Shown here: piece after piece, positions 1-6,763 of the stretch
How positions within the stretch are numbered: the stretch's first letter is position 1
Layout of the letters: each line of letters opens with the position of its first letter
Origin: Betaproteobacteria bacterium RIFCSPLOWO2_02_FULL_68_150
Lineage (GTDB): Bacteria; Pseudomonadota; Gammaproteobacteria; Burkholderiales; SG8-39
DNA length: 9,923 nucleotides
NCBI GenBank assembly: GCA_001771975.1
Contig: MERE01000013.1
Location: forward strand, 774 to 10,696
Direction of reading: 5' to 3'
The notes under the pieces: generated by a model
What the model was told of the DNA's origin: nothing
Database searches by the model: none
The model's input: only the letters and a program-made list of their open reading frames with translations
Program-made: the position numbers and the translations under genes

Positions 1-1
1 A

Positions 2-2710
2 TTCACGCTCAACGGCCGCAAGGTGCGTTCGGTCTCGCCTCCGATCGCGCGCCTGGCCGACGTGCTGCGCGACGAGCTGGGTCTCACCGGCACCAAGATC
101 GGCTGCAACGCCGGCGACTGCGGCGCGTGCACCGTGCTGCTCGACGGCAAGCAGGTGTGCTCGTGCCTCACGGCGCTGGGACAGGTGGCGCATCGGCGCG
201 TAGTTACCGTGGAAGGACTGGCCAATCAGGGACGACTCTCCGACCTGCAAATCGCGTTCCAGAAGCACGGCGCGGCGCAGTGCGGCGTCTGCAGCCCCGG
301 CATGCTGATGGCGGCGAGCGACCTGCTGCAGCGCGTGCCGCAGCCGAACGCGGGACAGGTGAAGGACGCGCTCGCGGGCGTGCTGTGCCGCTGCACGGGC
401 TACCAGAAGATCATCGAAGCGGTCGTCGATGCCGGCAACCGCCCCGCCCTGCCGCTGCCTCCCGCATCGGGTGACGCGGTCGGCGCGCGCGCGGGCAAGG
501 TGGACGGCATCGCGAAACTGAAAGGCGAGGAGCGCTTCGGCGCCGACGCGATTCCGCGCCGCGCGCTGTGGCTGAAGGTGATCCGCTCGCCGCACCACCG
601 CGCGCGCTTCCGCCTCGGCGACCTGAAGCGATTCGTGAAGCGCAATCGCGGCACCATACGCGTGCTCACGGCGCGCGACGTGCCGCGGAACGGCTTCGGC
701 ATCTACCCGCAGATCAAGGACCAGCCGGTGCTCGCCGCTGGGGAAGTGCGCTTTCGCGGCGAGGCGATCGCTGCGGTGCTCGGCACGCGCGCCGCGATCG
801 AAGCGCTCGACGCGGAGCACTTCCCCGTGACCTGGCAGCCACTGCCGCCCGTGATCGGTCTCGACGCGGCGATGGCGCCGCGCGCGCATCCGGTGCAGAC
901 GGGGAAATCGGACAACCTGCTGCTCGATGGCAGCGTCCGCAAAGGCAACGCCGAGCGCGCGCTCGCGCAGTGCGCCGCGGTCGCCGAAGGCACGTTCGAG
1001 ACGGCGTTCGTCGAGCATGCCTACATCGAACCCGAGGCGGGCTGGGCGCGGCGCGCGGGCGATCGCGTCGAAGTCCACGTGACCACGCAAACGCCTTACA
1101 TGGATCGCGACGAAGTGGCGCGGGTGATGAACCTGCAACCGGAACAGGTGCGCATCGTGCCGAGCGCGTGCGGTGGCGGTTTCGGCGGCAAACTCGATAT
1201 CTCGGTGCAGCCGCTCGTCGCGCTCGCCGCCTGGCTGAGCGGCAAGGCGGTGGCCTGTGTCTATACGCGTCCCGAAAGCATGGCTTCGACCACCAAGCGC
1301 CATCCCGCACGCATTCGCGCCCGCTTCGGTTGCGATGCCTCCGGCCAGCTGCTGGCGTGTGACGTGGATGCGTTGTTCGACACGGGCGCCTACGCGAGTT
1401 GGGGACCCACCGTAGCGACGCGGGTGCCGATCCACGCCACCGGACCCTACGCGGTGGCGCACGTCAGTGCGCGGGGCCGCGCCTTTTTCACTCATTGCCA
1501 TCCGGCGGGGGCATTTCGCGGCTTCGGCGTGCCGCAAATGGCGATCGCACACGAAGCGATGATGGACGAACTGGCCGACCGTACCGGCGCCGACCGGCTC
1601 GAGTTCCGCCGCCGCAACGCGCTCAAGGCCGGCGATCGCACCGCGACCGGGCAGCTCCTGGAGCATTCCGCGGGCCTTGCCGAGTGCCTCGACGCGCTCG
1701 AGCCGCACTGGCGCAACGGGCGGGCGGAAAGTGAAGCCTTCAATCGGCAGCACGCTGCGCGCAAGCGCGGCGTAGGCGTAGGCTGCATGTGGTACGGAAT
1801 CGGCAACACTTCGCTTTCCAACCCTTCGACGATCCGCATCCGGCTCGGCGGCGACGGCACGCTGACGCTGCTCAACGGCGCGGTGGACATCGGCCAGGGG
1901 TCCAATACCATCCTTGTGCAGATCGCTGCCGATGCCCTCGGCCTGCCGATGTCGCAATTTCGTCTCGTGATGGGCGACACCGGCCGCACCGCCGATGCCG
2001 GCAAGACCTCCGCGTCGCGCCAGACATTCGTCTCGGGCAAGGCGGCGGAACTTGCGGCGCTGGATCTGCGGCGCCGGATTTTCGCCGCCGCCGGCGCTCC
2101 GGCGGAGGAATGGCGCGACCGCCGCTACCGCCTTGCGCTCGAGGGCCGCTGCATCGCATTCCGCAAGGACGGGATCTCGCACCGCAGGAACATCGCGCGC
2201 GACCTGACCGGGGAAGGCCATTTCGATCCGCCGACGACGCCCTCGGACGCCGATGGCCAGGGCACGCCCTACGCGACGTATGCGTTCGCTGCCCAGATCG
2301 CGCAAGTCGAGGTCGACCTCGAACTGGGCACCGTGCGCGTGCTGCGCCTGGTCGCGGCGCACGACATCGGCCGCGCCATCAATCCGATCCAGGTGGAAGG
2401 CCAGATCCACGGCGGCGCGGTGCAGGGACTGGGACTCGCCCTGATGGAAGAATACCTGCCCGGCCGCAGCGAAAACCTGCACGACTACCTGATTCCGACC
2501 ATCGGCGACGTGCCGCACATGGAGTGCCTGCTGATCGAAGACGCCGAGCCGCTCGGCCCCTTCGGCGCCAAGGGCGTCGGCGAGCCCGGGTTGATCCCTA
2601 CGGCGCCCGCGATCCTCGGCGCGATCGATCATGCCACCGGAGTGCGCGTGCGCCAGGTGCCGGTGCTGCCGCATCGCCTGCTGGCCGCCCTGCACGATGC
2701 GCGATCCTGA
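2..2710 (+). CDS. Molybdenum hydroxylase, [2Fe-2S]-[2Fe-2S]-Moco fusion (XDH / aldehyde oxidoreductase family), 5' partial
   Basis: Probable molybdopterin-dependent hydroxylase adding water-derived oxygen to an N-heterocycle or aldehyde in the cytoplasm. The frame is open from base 2 with FTLNGRKV, a typical family N-terminus, so only a few residues lie outside; the GTG at 23 is not the likely start. Numbering from that GTG: plant-type [2Fe-2S] domain with C28, C33, C36 and C48; second [2Fe-2S] domain with C87, C90, C122 and C124; aldehyde-oxidase hammerhead region about 158-275; molybdopterin domain about 290-890 with GGGFGGK (384-390), AFRGFG (497-502), GQGSNT (624-629) and the catalytic-Glu motif GVGEPG (E854). 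Every cluster ligand and the catalytic Glu are present, so it looks active. There is no FAD domain between the Fe-S and Mo parts. At about 900 residues this resembles Desulfovibrio gigas aldehyde oxidoreductase (Mop) rather than eukaryotic XDH. Its end overlaps the reductase gene by 14 nt, which points to an N-heteroaromatic acid such as nicotinate as substrate (inference). Confidence 0.9.
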   Translation, partial: FTLNGRKVRSVSPPIARLADVLRDELGLTGTKIGCNAGDCGACTVLLDGKQVCSCLTALGQVAHRRVVTVEGLANQGRLSDLQIAFQKHGAAQCGVCSPGMLMAASDLLQRVPQPNAGQVKDALAGVLCRCTGYQKIIEAVVDAGNRPALPLPPASGDAVGARAGKVDGIAKLKGEERFGADAIPRRALWLKVIRSPHHRARFRLGDLKRFVKRNRGTIRVLTARDVPRNGFGIYPQIKDQPVLAAGEVRFRGEAIAAVLGTRAAIEALDAEHFPVTWQPLPPVIGLDAAMAPRAHPVQTGKSDNLLLDGSVRKGNAERALAQCAAVAEGTFETAFVEHAYIEPEAGWARRAGDRVEVHVTTQTPYMDRDEVARVMNLQPEQVRIVPSACGGGFGGKLDISVQPLVALAAWLSGKAVACVYTRPESMASTTKRHPARIRARFGCDASGQLLACDVDALFDTGAYASWGPTVATRVPIHATGPYAVAHVSARGRAFFTHCHPAGAFRGFGVPQMAIAHEAMMDELADRTGADRLEFRRRNALKAGDRTATGQLLEHSAGLAECLDALEPHWRNGRAESEAFNRQHAARKRGVGVGCMWYGIGNTSLSNPSTIRIRLGGDGTLTLLNGAVDIGQGSNTILVQIAADALGLPMSQFRLVMGDTGRTADAGKTSASRQTFVSGKAAELAALDLRRRIFAAAGAPAEEWRDRRYRLALEGRCIAFRKDGISHRRNIARDLTGEGHFDPPTTPSDADGQGTPYATYAFAAQIAQVEVDLELGTVRVLRLVAAHDIGRAINPIQVEGQIHGGAVQGLGLALMEEYLPGRSENLHDYLIPTIGDVPHMECLLIEDAEPLGPFGAKGVGEPGLIPTAPAILGAIDHATGVRVRQVPVLPHRLLAALHDARS

Positions 2711-4169
2711 AGACGCACCCGAGGCGAGCGAACCGCTCAGCGGCGAAGTCATCCGCTGCGACGCCTGCCCGGTGCTGTGCCGCATCCGCCAAGGGCAGGC
2801 GGGCGCCTGCGACCGCTACGCCAACGAGAGCGGCCGGCTGGTGCGCGTAGATCCGCTCGTCATCCTGCAGCGCGGCGCCCCCGCGGTGCCGTTCCTCGAT
2901 CCGGGCAAGCCCTGGGACGGCAGCCTGATTTCGGCGAGCAACACTTTCGTCACCGGCATCGGAGCGACCACGACCTATCCGGACTACAAGCCGGCGCCGT
3001 TCATCGTGTCGTCGAAATTCGAAGGCGTCGACATGGTGACCGTGGTCACCGAGGGCATCTTCAGCTACTGCGGCCTGAAGCTGAAAATCGACACCGACCG
3101 CTACCTGGGCCCCGAGCAGGCGGCGGTGCGCGTGCAGGGCGAGCAGGTCGGCCACGTCACCACCGCCGAATACGGCTCGCAGATGCTCTCGCTGGGCGGG
3201 GTGCGGCATCTCACCGGCGGCTCGAAAAAGGAAGGCAGCGTCACCTGCGAAGCGCTGCTCGAGCTCGCCAACAAGCAGGCGGTCGAAATGCGCATCGACG
3301 GCGGCGCGACCGTGATCGTGCAGGCGGGCGCGGCGCCCGTGGTCAACGGCGAGCGCGAAGAGCGCATGCGGGTCGGCTGCGGCAGCGCGACCATCGGGAT
3401 CTTTGCGCGCCAGTGGCACGGGCACGCCGACGAGGTGATCGTGGTGGACGATCACATCACCGGCGTGCTGACCGAGCATCAGGCCGGACGTTTCCTCGGC
3501 ATGCGGCCCGCGGGGATTCGCGTGCGCGGACGCAGATCGACGCCGGGGCGTTACTTCAAGGTGGCCGAACCGGGCCTGGGCTGGGGCGGCACCGACATCA
3601 CCGACCCGCTTTCGATCGTGGAGAGAATCGATCCGGCAGCGGCGTGGCCGGGCCTGCGCCTGCTGATGGTCTCGACCACGGGCGAGGACGCCGAGTGGTA
3701 CGTGCTCGACGAGAACCTGAAGCCGGTCGCGGCGCCGATGCCGCAGCCGGTGCGCAAGGTGGTCGAGCGCATCGCCGAGAATTGCGAGCCGGCTCTTTGC
3801 ACGGTCCTCTTCATGGGCGGCGCGGGCGGGAGCCTGCGCGCCGGCGTGACCGAGAATCCGGTGCGCCTGACGCGCTCGGTGAAGGACCTCGTCACCAACG
3901 TCACCTGCGGCGGCGCCCCGACCTACGTCTGGCCGGGAGGCGGCATCACGGTGATGGTGGACGTGCTGCGCATGCCCGACCGGTCTTTCGGTTACGTGCC
4001 CACGCCGGCGCTCGTGCTGCCGATCGAATTCAGCGTTCCGCTGGACGCCTACGCCGCCATGGGCGGGCATCTGGACCGGGTGGTGTCCGTGCAGGAGGCG
4101 CTACGCGTGGCGCAGTTCAAGAGCGGGCCGTGGCGCGAGGGCAACCCGTGGCCGGTGACCAAGCGATGA
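2697..4169 (+). CDS. hnr: 6-hydroxynicotinate reductase-like protein
   Basis: 490 residues that I recognise, from memory of the family, as 6-hydroxynicotinate reductase-like. In Eubacterium barkeri this enzyme reduces 6-hydroxynicotinate to 1,4,5,6-tetrahydro-6-oxonicotinate with reduced ferredoxin. The N-terminus carries C21-x2-C24-P-x2-C28-x9-C38, a likely Fe-S or metal site. The rest has glycine-rich conserved-looking stretches (TGIGATTTYP 86-95, GGAGGSLRAG 374-383, TCGGAPTY 403-410) and further Cys at 125, 184, 228, 363, 368 and 404. No signal peptide or membrane segment is visible, so it should be cytoplasmic. I chose ATG 2697, which overlaps the Mo hydroxylase by 14 nt. The in-frame ATG at 2631 would add a Cys-rich 22-residue leader that only shadows the hydroxylase C-terminus. 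No clear Shine-Dalgarno is seen, so translational coupling is likely. The family call is fairly firm, but the precise substrate is inferred from homology and context. Confidence 0.72.
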   Translation: MRDPEDAPEASEPLSGEVIRCDACPVLCRIRQGQAGACDRYANESGRLVRVDPLVILQRGAPAVPFLDPGKPWDGSLISASNTFVTGIGATTTYPDYKPAPFIVSSKFEGVDMVTVVTEGIFSYCGLKLKIDTDRYLGPEQAAVRVQGEQVGHVTTAEYGSQMLSLGGVRHLTGGSKKEGSVTCEALLELANKQAVEMRIDGGATVIVQAGAAPVVNGEREERMRVGCGSATIGIFARQWHGHADEVIVVDDHITGVLTEHQAGRFLGMRPAGIRVRGRRSTPGRYFKVAEPGLGWGGTDITDPLSIVERIDPAAAWPGLRLLMVSTTGEDAEWYVLDENLKPVAAPMPQPVRKVVERIAENCEPALCTVLFMGGAGGSLRAGVTENPVRLTRSVKDLVTNVTCGGAPTYVWPGGGITVMVDVLRMPDRSFGYVPTPALVLPIEFSVPLDAYAAMGGHLDRVVSVQEALRVAQFKSGPWREGNPWPVTKR

Positions 4170-5038
4170 CTGGCCCCGTGCGCGCATGGCTGCCCGATGG
4201 CCGGCTGCATCTGCAGCACGGGCCGATCGATCTCGTGATCGAGGCGCGTGGCGCCGCGCACGAGATCGAACGAGCGCAGGATCAGGCCTGGCACCGGTTC
4301 CAGGACGTTCTGGAATCCCTGGTCGCCGAACTTCCCCTGCTGCGCACGCCGATCGGCCATGCCTATCCGCTCGCGCGCGGGCCGGTGGCGCGGCGCATGG
4401 TGGCGGCCTGCTGGCCGCTGCGCGCGCAATTCATCACTCCGATGGCGGCGGTCGCCGGAAGCGTCGCGGACGAAATGCTGGCGGCCATGCTCGCAGGCCG
4501 ATCGCTGCAAAGCGCGTACGTCAATGACGGCGGCGATATCGCCGTCTGGGTGGCGCCGGGCGAGACGCTCGACGCGGGCATCGTGAACCACCCTGGCCAG
4601 CCGCGTCCGAACGCGACGCTGCGGCTCGATCGGCCGTGCGGCCTCGCGACTTCGGGTTGGCGCGGCCGGTCGCACTCGCTCGGCATCGCGGACGCCGCGA
4701 CGGTGGTCGCTGATAACGCCGCCGCTGCCGATGCGGCCGCAACGCTGGTTGCGAACGCGGTGAATGCCGAGCATCCGGCGATCGAGCGCGCGAGCGCACG
4801 AACGCTCCGGCACGACAGCGACCTGGGAGGGATTGCGGTCACCGTGGCGGTCGGCGAACTGCCGCCGGCCTGCGTGGCGCTGGCGCTCGAGCGCGGCGTC
4901 GCCGCCGCGCGCGCGATGCAGCGGGCGGGTTTGATCCACGCCGCGTATCTCGCGTTGCAGCAGCAATGCCGGGTCGCATCGCCGCTCGCAGAGGCGGGAT
5001 ACGATAAGCTATCGGCGATGAGGAGCGCCGCGTGCTAG
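4166..5038 (+). CDS. UPF0280 family protein (ApbE-like fold)
   Basis: 290 residues matching the UPF0280 family, which is distantly related to the flavin transferase ApbE. The biochemical role of UPF0280 is not established as far as I know. Visible motifs are AYVNDGGD (117-124), resembling the ApbE vNxGGd segment; ATSG (161-164), resembling the ApbE TSG motif; and ADAAAT (188-193), whose D189 and T193 match the Asp/Thr pair that binds Mg in ApbE. The ApbE HIIDPxTG segment is not recognisable: HSLGIADAATV occupies that region, so classical FMN transferase activity is uncertain. No signal peptide is seen, whereas many ApbE proteins are exported. The start is an ATGA overlap with the reductase stop, implying tight coupling and probably a shared function such as cofactor handling for the reductase (inference). 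The 3' end overlaps the next gene by 7 nt. Confidence 0.75.
   Translation: MTGPVRAWLPDGRLHLQHGPIDLVIEARGAAHEIERAQDQAWHRFQDVLESLVAELPLLRTPIGHAYPLARGPVARRMVAACWPLRAQFITPMAAVAGSVADEMLAAMLAGRSLQSAYVNDGGDIAVWVAPGETLDAGIVNHPGQPRPNATLRLDRPCGLATSGWRGRSHSLGIADAATVVADNAAAADAAATLVANAVNAEHPAIERASARTLRHDSDLGGIAVTVAVGELPPACVALALERGVAAARAMQRAGLIHAAYLALQQQCRVASPLAEAGYDKLSAMRSAAC
5021..5025 (+). promoter_or_regulatory. Shine-Dalgarno site for the thioredoxin-like gene
   Basis: AGGAG lies six bases before the GTG at 5032, inside the end of the UPF0280 gene. It decides the unusual GTG start, which places a good hydrophobic signal sequence at the N-terminus of the product. Confidence 0.6.
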
Positions 5039-5481
5039 TTCGCTGCCTGTTGGCCATGGTGCTGCTGTGCGTCCTGCCGGCCCGCGGCGAAGGCCGCATC
5101 GAGATGTTCTATCTGGGCACTGCGGACTGCCCGTACTGCCGGCAATGGGAGGCGCGCGCGCGCGGCGAACTGCTCGCCTCGGCCGAGGGCCAGGCGGTGC
5201 GCTACGTAGAAATTCGGGGCGAGACGCTGCGCCAGCCGATCGTCGCGCGGCACTACCCGCCCGAATTCCAGTGGGTCTACGAACAGATCGGGCCGAGCCG
5301 CGGCGTGCCGCGTTTTCTGCTCGCGGTCGACGGCAGGATCACCGTCAGTGCGTACGGCACCGGCGGCTACAGCCAGGTTTTTCTGCCGGCTTTGAGGGCC
5401 GCGGTCGCGCAGCGTGCGTCGGCGCAGCCCAGGGCCGGACTTTTCCAGGGAGAGACCCATGCAAGGAATGACCCGTCGTAG
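5032..5481 (+). CDS. Exported thioredoxin-fold protein with CPYC active site
   Basis: 149-residue small redox protein. Residues 1 to about 19 form a signal peptide: Arg4, then a hydrophobic stretch LLAMVLLCVLPA, then ARGEG. The mature domain begins with a beta strand (RIEMFYLGT), then C33-P-Y-C36, and later GVP (91-93), which fits the cis-proline loop of the thioredoxin fold. CPYC is the classic glutaredoxin active-site sequence but here is in a predicted periplasmic protein, so it probably works as a thiol-disulfide oxidoreductase outside the cytoplasm. It is shorter than DsbA and lacks a DsbA-type helical insertion. The GTG start is supported by AGGAG at 5021. It overlaps UPF0280 by 7 nt and the binding-protein gene by 23 nt, so it belongs to the operon. 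Its partner is unknown: candidates are a secreted or cytochrome-type electron acceptor of the Mo hydroxylase, or the binding protein. The last ~20 residues look disordered. Confidence 0.75.
   Translation: MLVRCLLAMVLLCVLPARGEGRIEMFYLGTADCPYCRQWEARARGELLASAEGQAVRYVEIRGETLRQPIVARHYPPEFQWVYEQIGPSRGVPRFLLAVDGRITVSAYGTGGYSQVFLPALRAAVAQRASAQPRAGLFQGETHARNDPS
5448..5454 (+). promoter_or_regulatory. Shine-Dalgarno site for the substrate-binding protein gene
   Basis: GGGAGAG sits inside the 3' end of the thioredoxin-like gene. Its GGGAG core ends six bases before ATG 5459. This favours 5459 over the upstream GTG at 5414 and over the ATG at 5468, whose AAGGA directly abuts the codon. Confidence 0.6.
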
Positions 5482-6667
5482 CGCGCTGCTCACGATCGCT
5501 TCGCTCACCGTGGCGCTCGCCGCCGCGCAGCCCGCTCGCGCGCAAGCCATCAAGGTCGGCGAACTCAACAGCTACAAGACCTTCCCGGCGTTTCTCGAAC
5601 CTTACAAGAAGGGCTGGGAGCTCGCGCTGGAGGAGATCAACCGCTCGGGCGGCATCGGCGGCCGCAAGCTCGAGGTGGTATCGCGCGAGGACGGCGGCAA
5701 CCCGGGCGATGCGGTGCGCGCCGCCGAGGAGTTGCTCTCGCGCGAGAACGTGTCGCTCCTCATGGGCACCTTCGCCTCGCACATCGGCCTCGCGGTGTCG
5801 AATCTCGCGGCGCAGAGGAAGGTGGTGTTCGTGGCCGCCGAACCGCTCACCGACAAGATCGTCTGGGAGAACGGCAACCGCTACACCTTCCGCATCCGCC
5901 CGTCGACCTACACGCAGGTGGCGATGCTGGTCCCCGACGCAGCGAAATTGAAGAAGCAGCGCTGGGCGATCGTCTATCCGAACTACGAGTACGGCCAGTC
6001 CGCTACGGCATCGTTCAAGAAGCTGCTCGGCAAGGCGCAACCCGGCGTCCAGTTCGTAGGCGAGCAGGCCCCTGCCCTCGGCAAGATCGACGCCGGCGCC
6101 GTCGTGCAGGCGCTCGCGGACCTCAAGCCCGACGCGATTTTCTCTTCGCTCTTCGGCGCCGATTTGCAGAAGTTCGTGCGCGAGGGCAACCTGCGCGGCC
6201 TGTTCAAGGACCGGCCGGTGTTCAACCTGCTCGCGGGCGAACCCGAGTACCTCGATCCGCTCAAGGACGAAACGCCGGACGGCTGGTACGTCACCGGCTA
6301 TCCGTGGAACGAGATCAAGACCCCGGCGCACCAGAAATTCCTCGCCGCCTACCGGGCGAAATGGAAGGACTACCCGCGCCTGGGTTCGATCGTCGGCTAC
6401 TCGACCCTGTACACGGTGGCGAACGCGCTCAAGCGTGCGGGCGGCGCGGACACCGAGAAGGTGATCGCCGCGATGAAGGGCATGGAGATGGAAACACCGA
6501 TCGGCCCGATCGTCTGGCGTCCGATCGACAACCAGTCGACCATGGGCGCCTATGTAGGGCGCCTGGCCAAGAAGGACGGCAAGGGCGTCATGGTCAACTG
6601 GCGCTACGCCGACGGCGCCCTCTTCCTGCCGTCGTTCGAGGAAGTGAAAGCGATGCGCAAGGAATAG
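5459..6667 (+). CDS. Periplasmic substrate-binding protein of a branched-chain amino acid (HAAT/Liv)-type ABC transporter
   Basis: 402 residues, the usual size for a LivK-type type I periplasmic binding protein. A signal peptide covers about 1-29: TRRSAL at the n-region, a hydrophobic core LLTIASLTVALAAA, and cleavage probably after PARA. The twin Arg hints at Tat but lacks the full consensus, so Sec is equally possible. The mature start IKVGELNSYKTFPAF followed by GWELALEEINRSGGIGGRKLEVV is typical of the family, as are GDAVRAAEELLSRENVSLLMG (lobe 1) and the later WAIVYPNYEYGQSA and YSTLYTVANALKRAGG (lobe 2). The family binds amino acids, amides, urea, aromatic acids and other small anions; the ligand here cannot be read directly. 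Co-location with an N-heteroaromatic hydroxylase and reductase suggests an aromatic or heterocyclic acid (inference). It overlaps the thioredoxin-like gene by 23 nt and is followed by a palindrome and a terminator-like hairpin before the permease. Confidence 0.9.
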   Translation: MQGMTRRSALLTIASLTVALAAAQPARAQAIKVGELNSYKTFPAFLEPYKKGWELALEEINRSGGIGGRKLEVVSREDGGNPGDAVRAAEELLSRENVSLLMGTFASHIGLAVSNLAAQRKVVFVAAEPLTDKIVWENGNRYTFRIRPSTYTQVAMLVPDAAKLKKQRWAIVYPNYEYGQSATASFKKLLGKAQPGVQFVGEQAPALGKIDAGAVVQALADLKPDAIFSSLFGADLQKFVREGNLRGLFKDRPVFNLLAGEPEYLDPLKDETPDGWYVTGYPWNEIKTPAHQKFLAAYRAKWKDYPRLGSIVGYSTLYTVANALKRAGGADTEKVIAAMKGMEMETPIGPIVWRPIDNQSTMGAYVGRLAKKDGKGVMVNWRYADGALFLPSFEEVKAMRKE

Positions 6668-6675
6668 GCACACAG

Positions 6676-6718
6676 GGGGTCAGAGTAACTTTGCGGCACC
6701 CGACTTTACTCTGACCCC
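6676..6718. repeat. REP-like palindrome with 13-bp arms (GGGGTCAGAGTAA)
   Basis: Perfect inverted repeat: GGGGTCAGAGTAA at 6676-6688 and its reverse complement TTACTCTGACCCC at 6706-6718, with a 17-bp loop. From memory, GGGTCAGAGT palindromes are scattered in many environmental beta- and gammaproteobacterial genomes, often near IS200-like REP-associated tyrosine transposases; I see no such transposase here and no target-site duplication. In RNA it would form a stable hairpin just after the binding-protein stop codon and could protect the upstream mRNA 3' end. Confidence 0.75.
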
Positions 6719-6729
6719 AATTGAGCGAC

Positions 6730-6757
6730 CGCCGGGAGACCCCCGGCGTTTCTTTTT
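6730..6757 (+). terminator. Rho-independent terminator-like hairpin between the binding protein and permease genes
   Basis: CGCCGGG (6730-6736) pairs perfectly with CCCGGCG (6742-6748) around a 5-base loop, followed immediately by TTTCTTTTT (6749-6757). This is a classic intrinsic terminator shape. It lies within the transporter genes, 15 bases before the permease start codon, so it is probably partial and lowers permease and ATPase expression relative to the binding protein. Alternatively it ends the catabolic operon and the permease has its own promoter, which I cannot identify. Confidence 0.7.
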
Positions 6758-6763
6758 GTAACA

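Noticed and set aside
2631..2696. Upstream ATG adding a Cys-rich 22-residue leader to the reductase
   Set aside because: The leader is only the hydroxylase C-terminal coding region read in another frame; ATG 2697 gives a normal family N-terminus and a short coupling overlap.
2598..4070. 490-codon open frame on the - strand opposite the reductase gene
   Set aside because: His/Arg/Ala-rich translation with no recognisable domain, typical of an antisense shadow in G+C-rich DNA; the + strand frame has clear family motifs.
5000..5014. TACGAT box and small inverted repeat CGATA-AGC-TATCG as a promoter or operator for the thioredoxin-like gene
   Set aside because: There is no -35 at proper spacing, the stem is only 5 bp, and it lies inside a tightly overlapping operon; too weak to call.
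5345..6673. 442-codon open frame on the - strand opposite the binding-protein gene
   Set aside because: Low-complexity Arg/Val/His-rich shadow; the + strand encodes a full LivK-type protein over the same bases.
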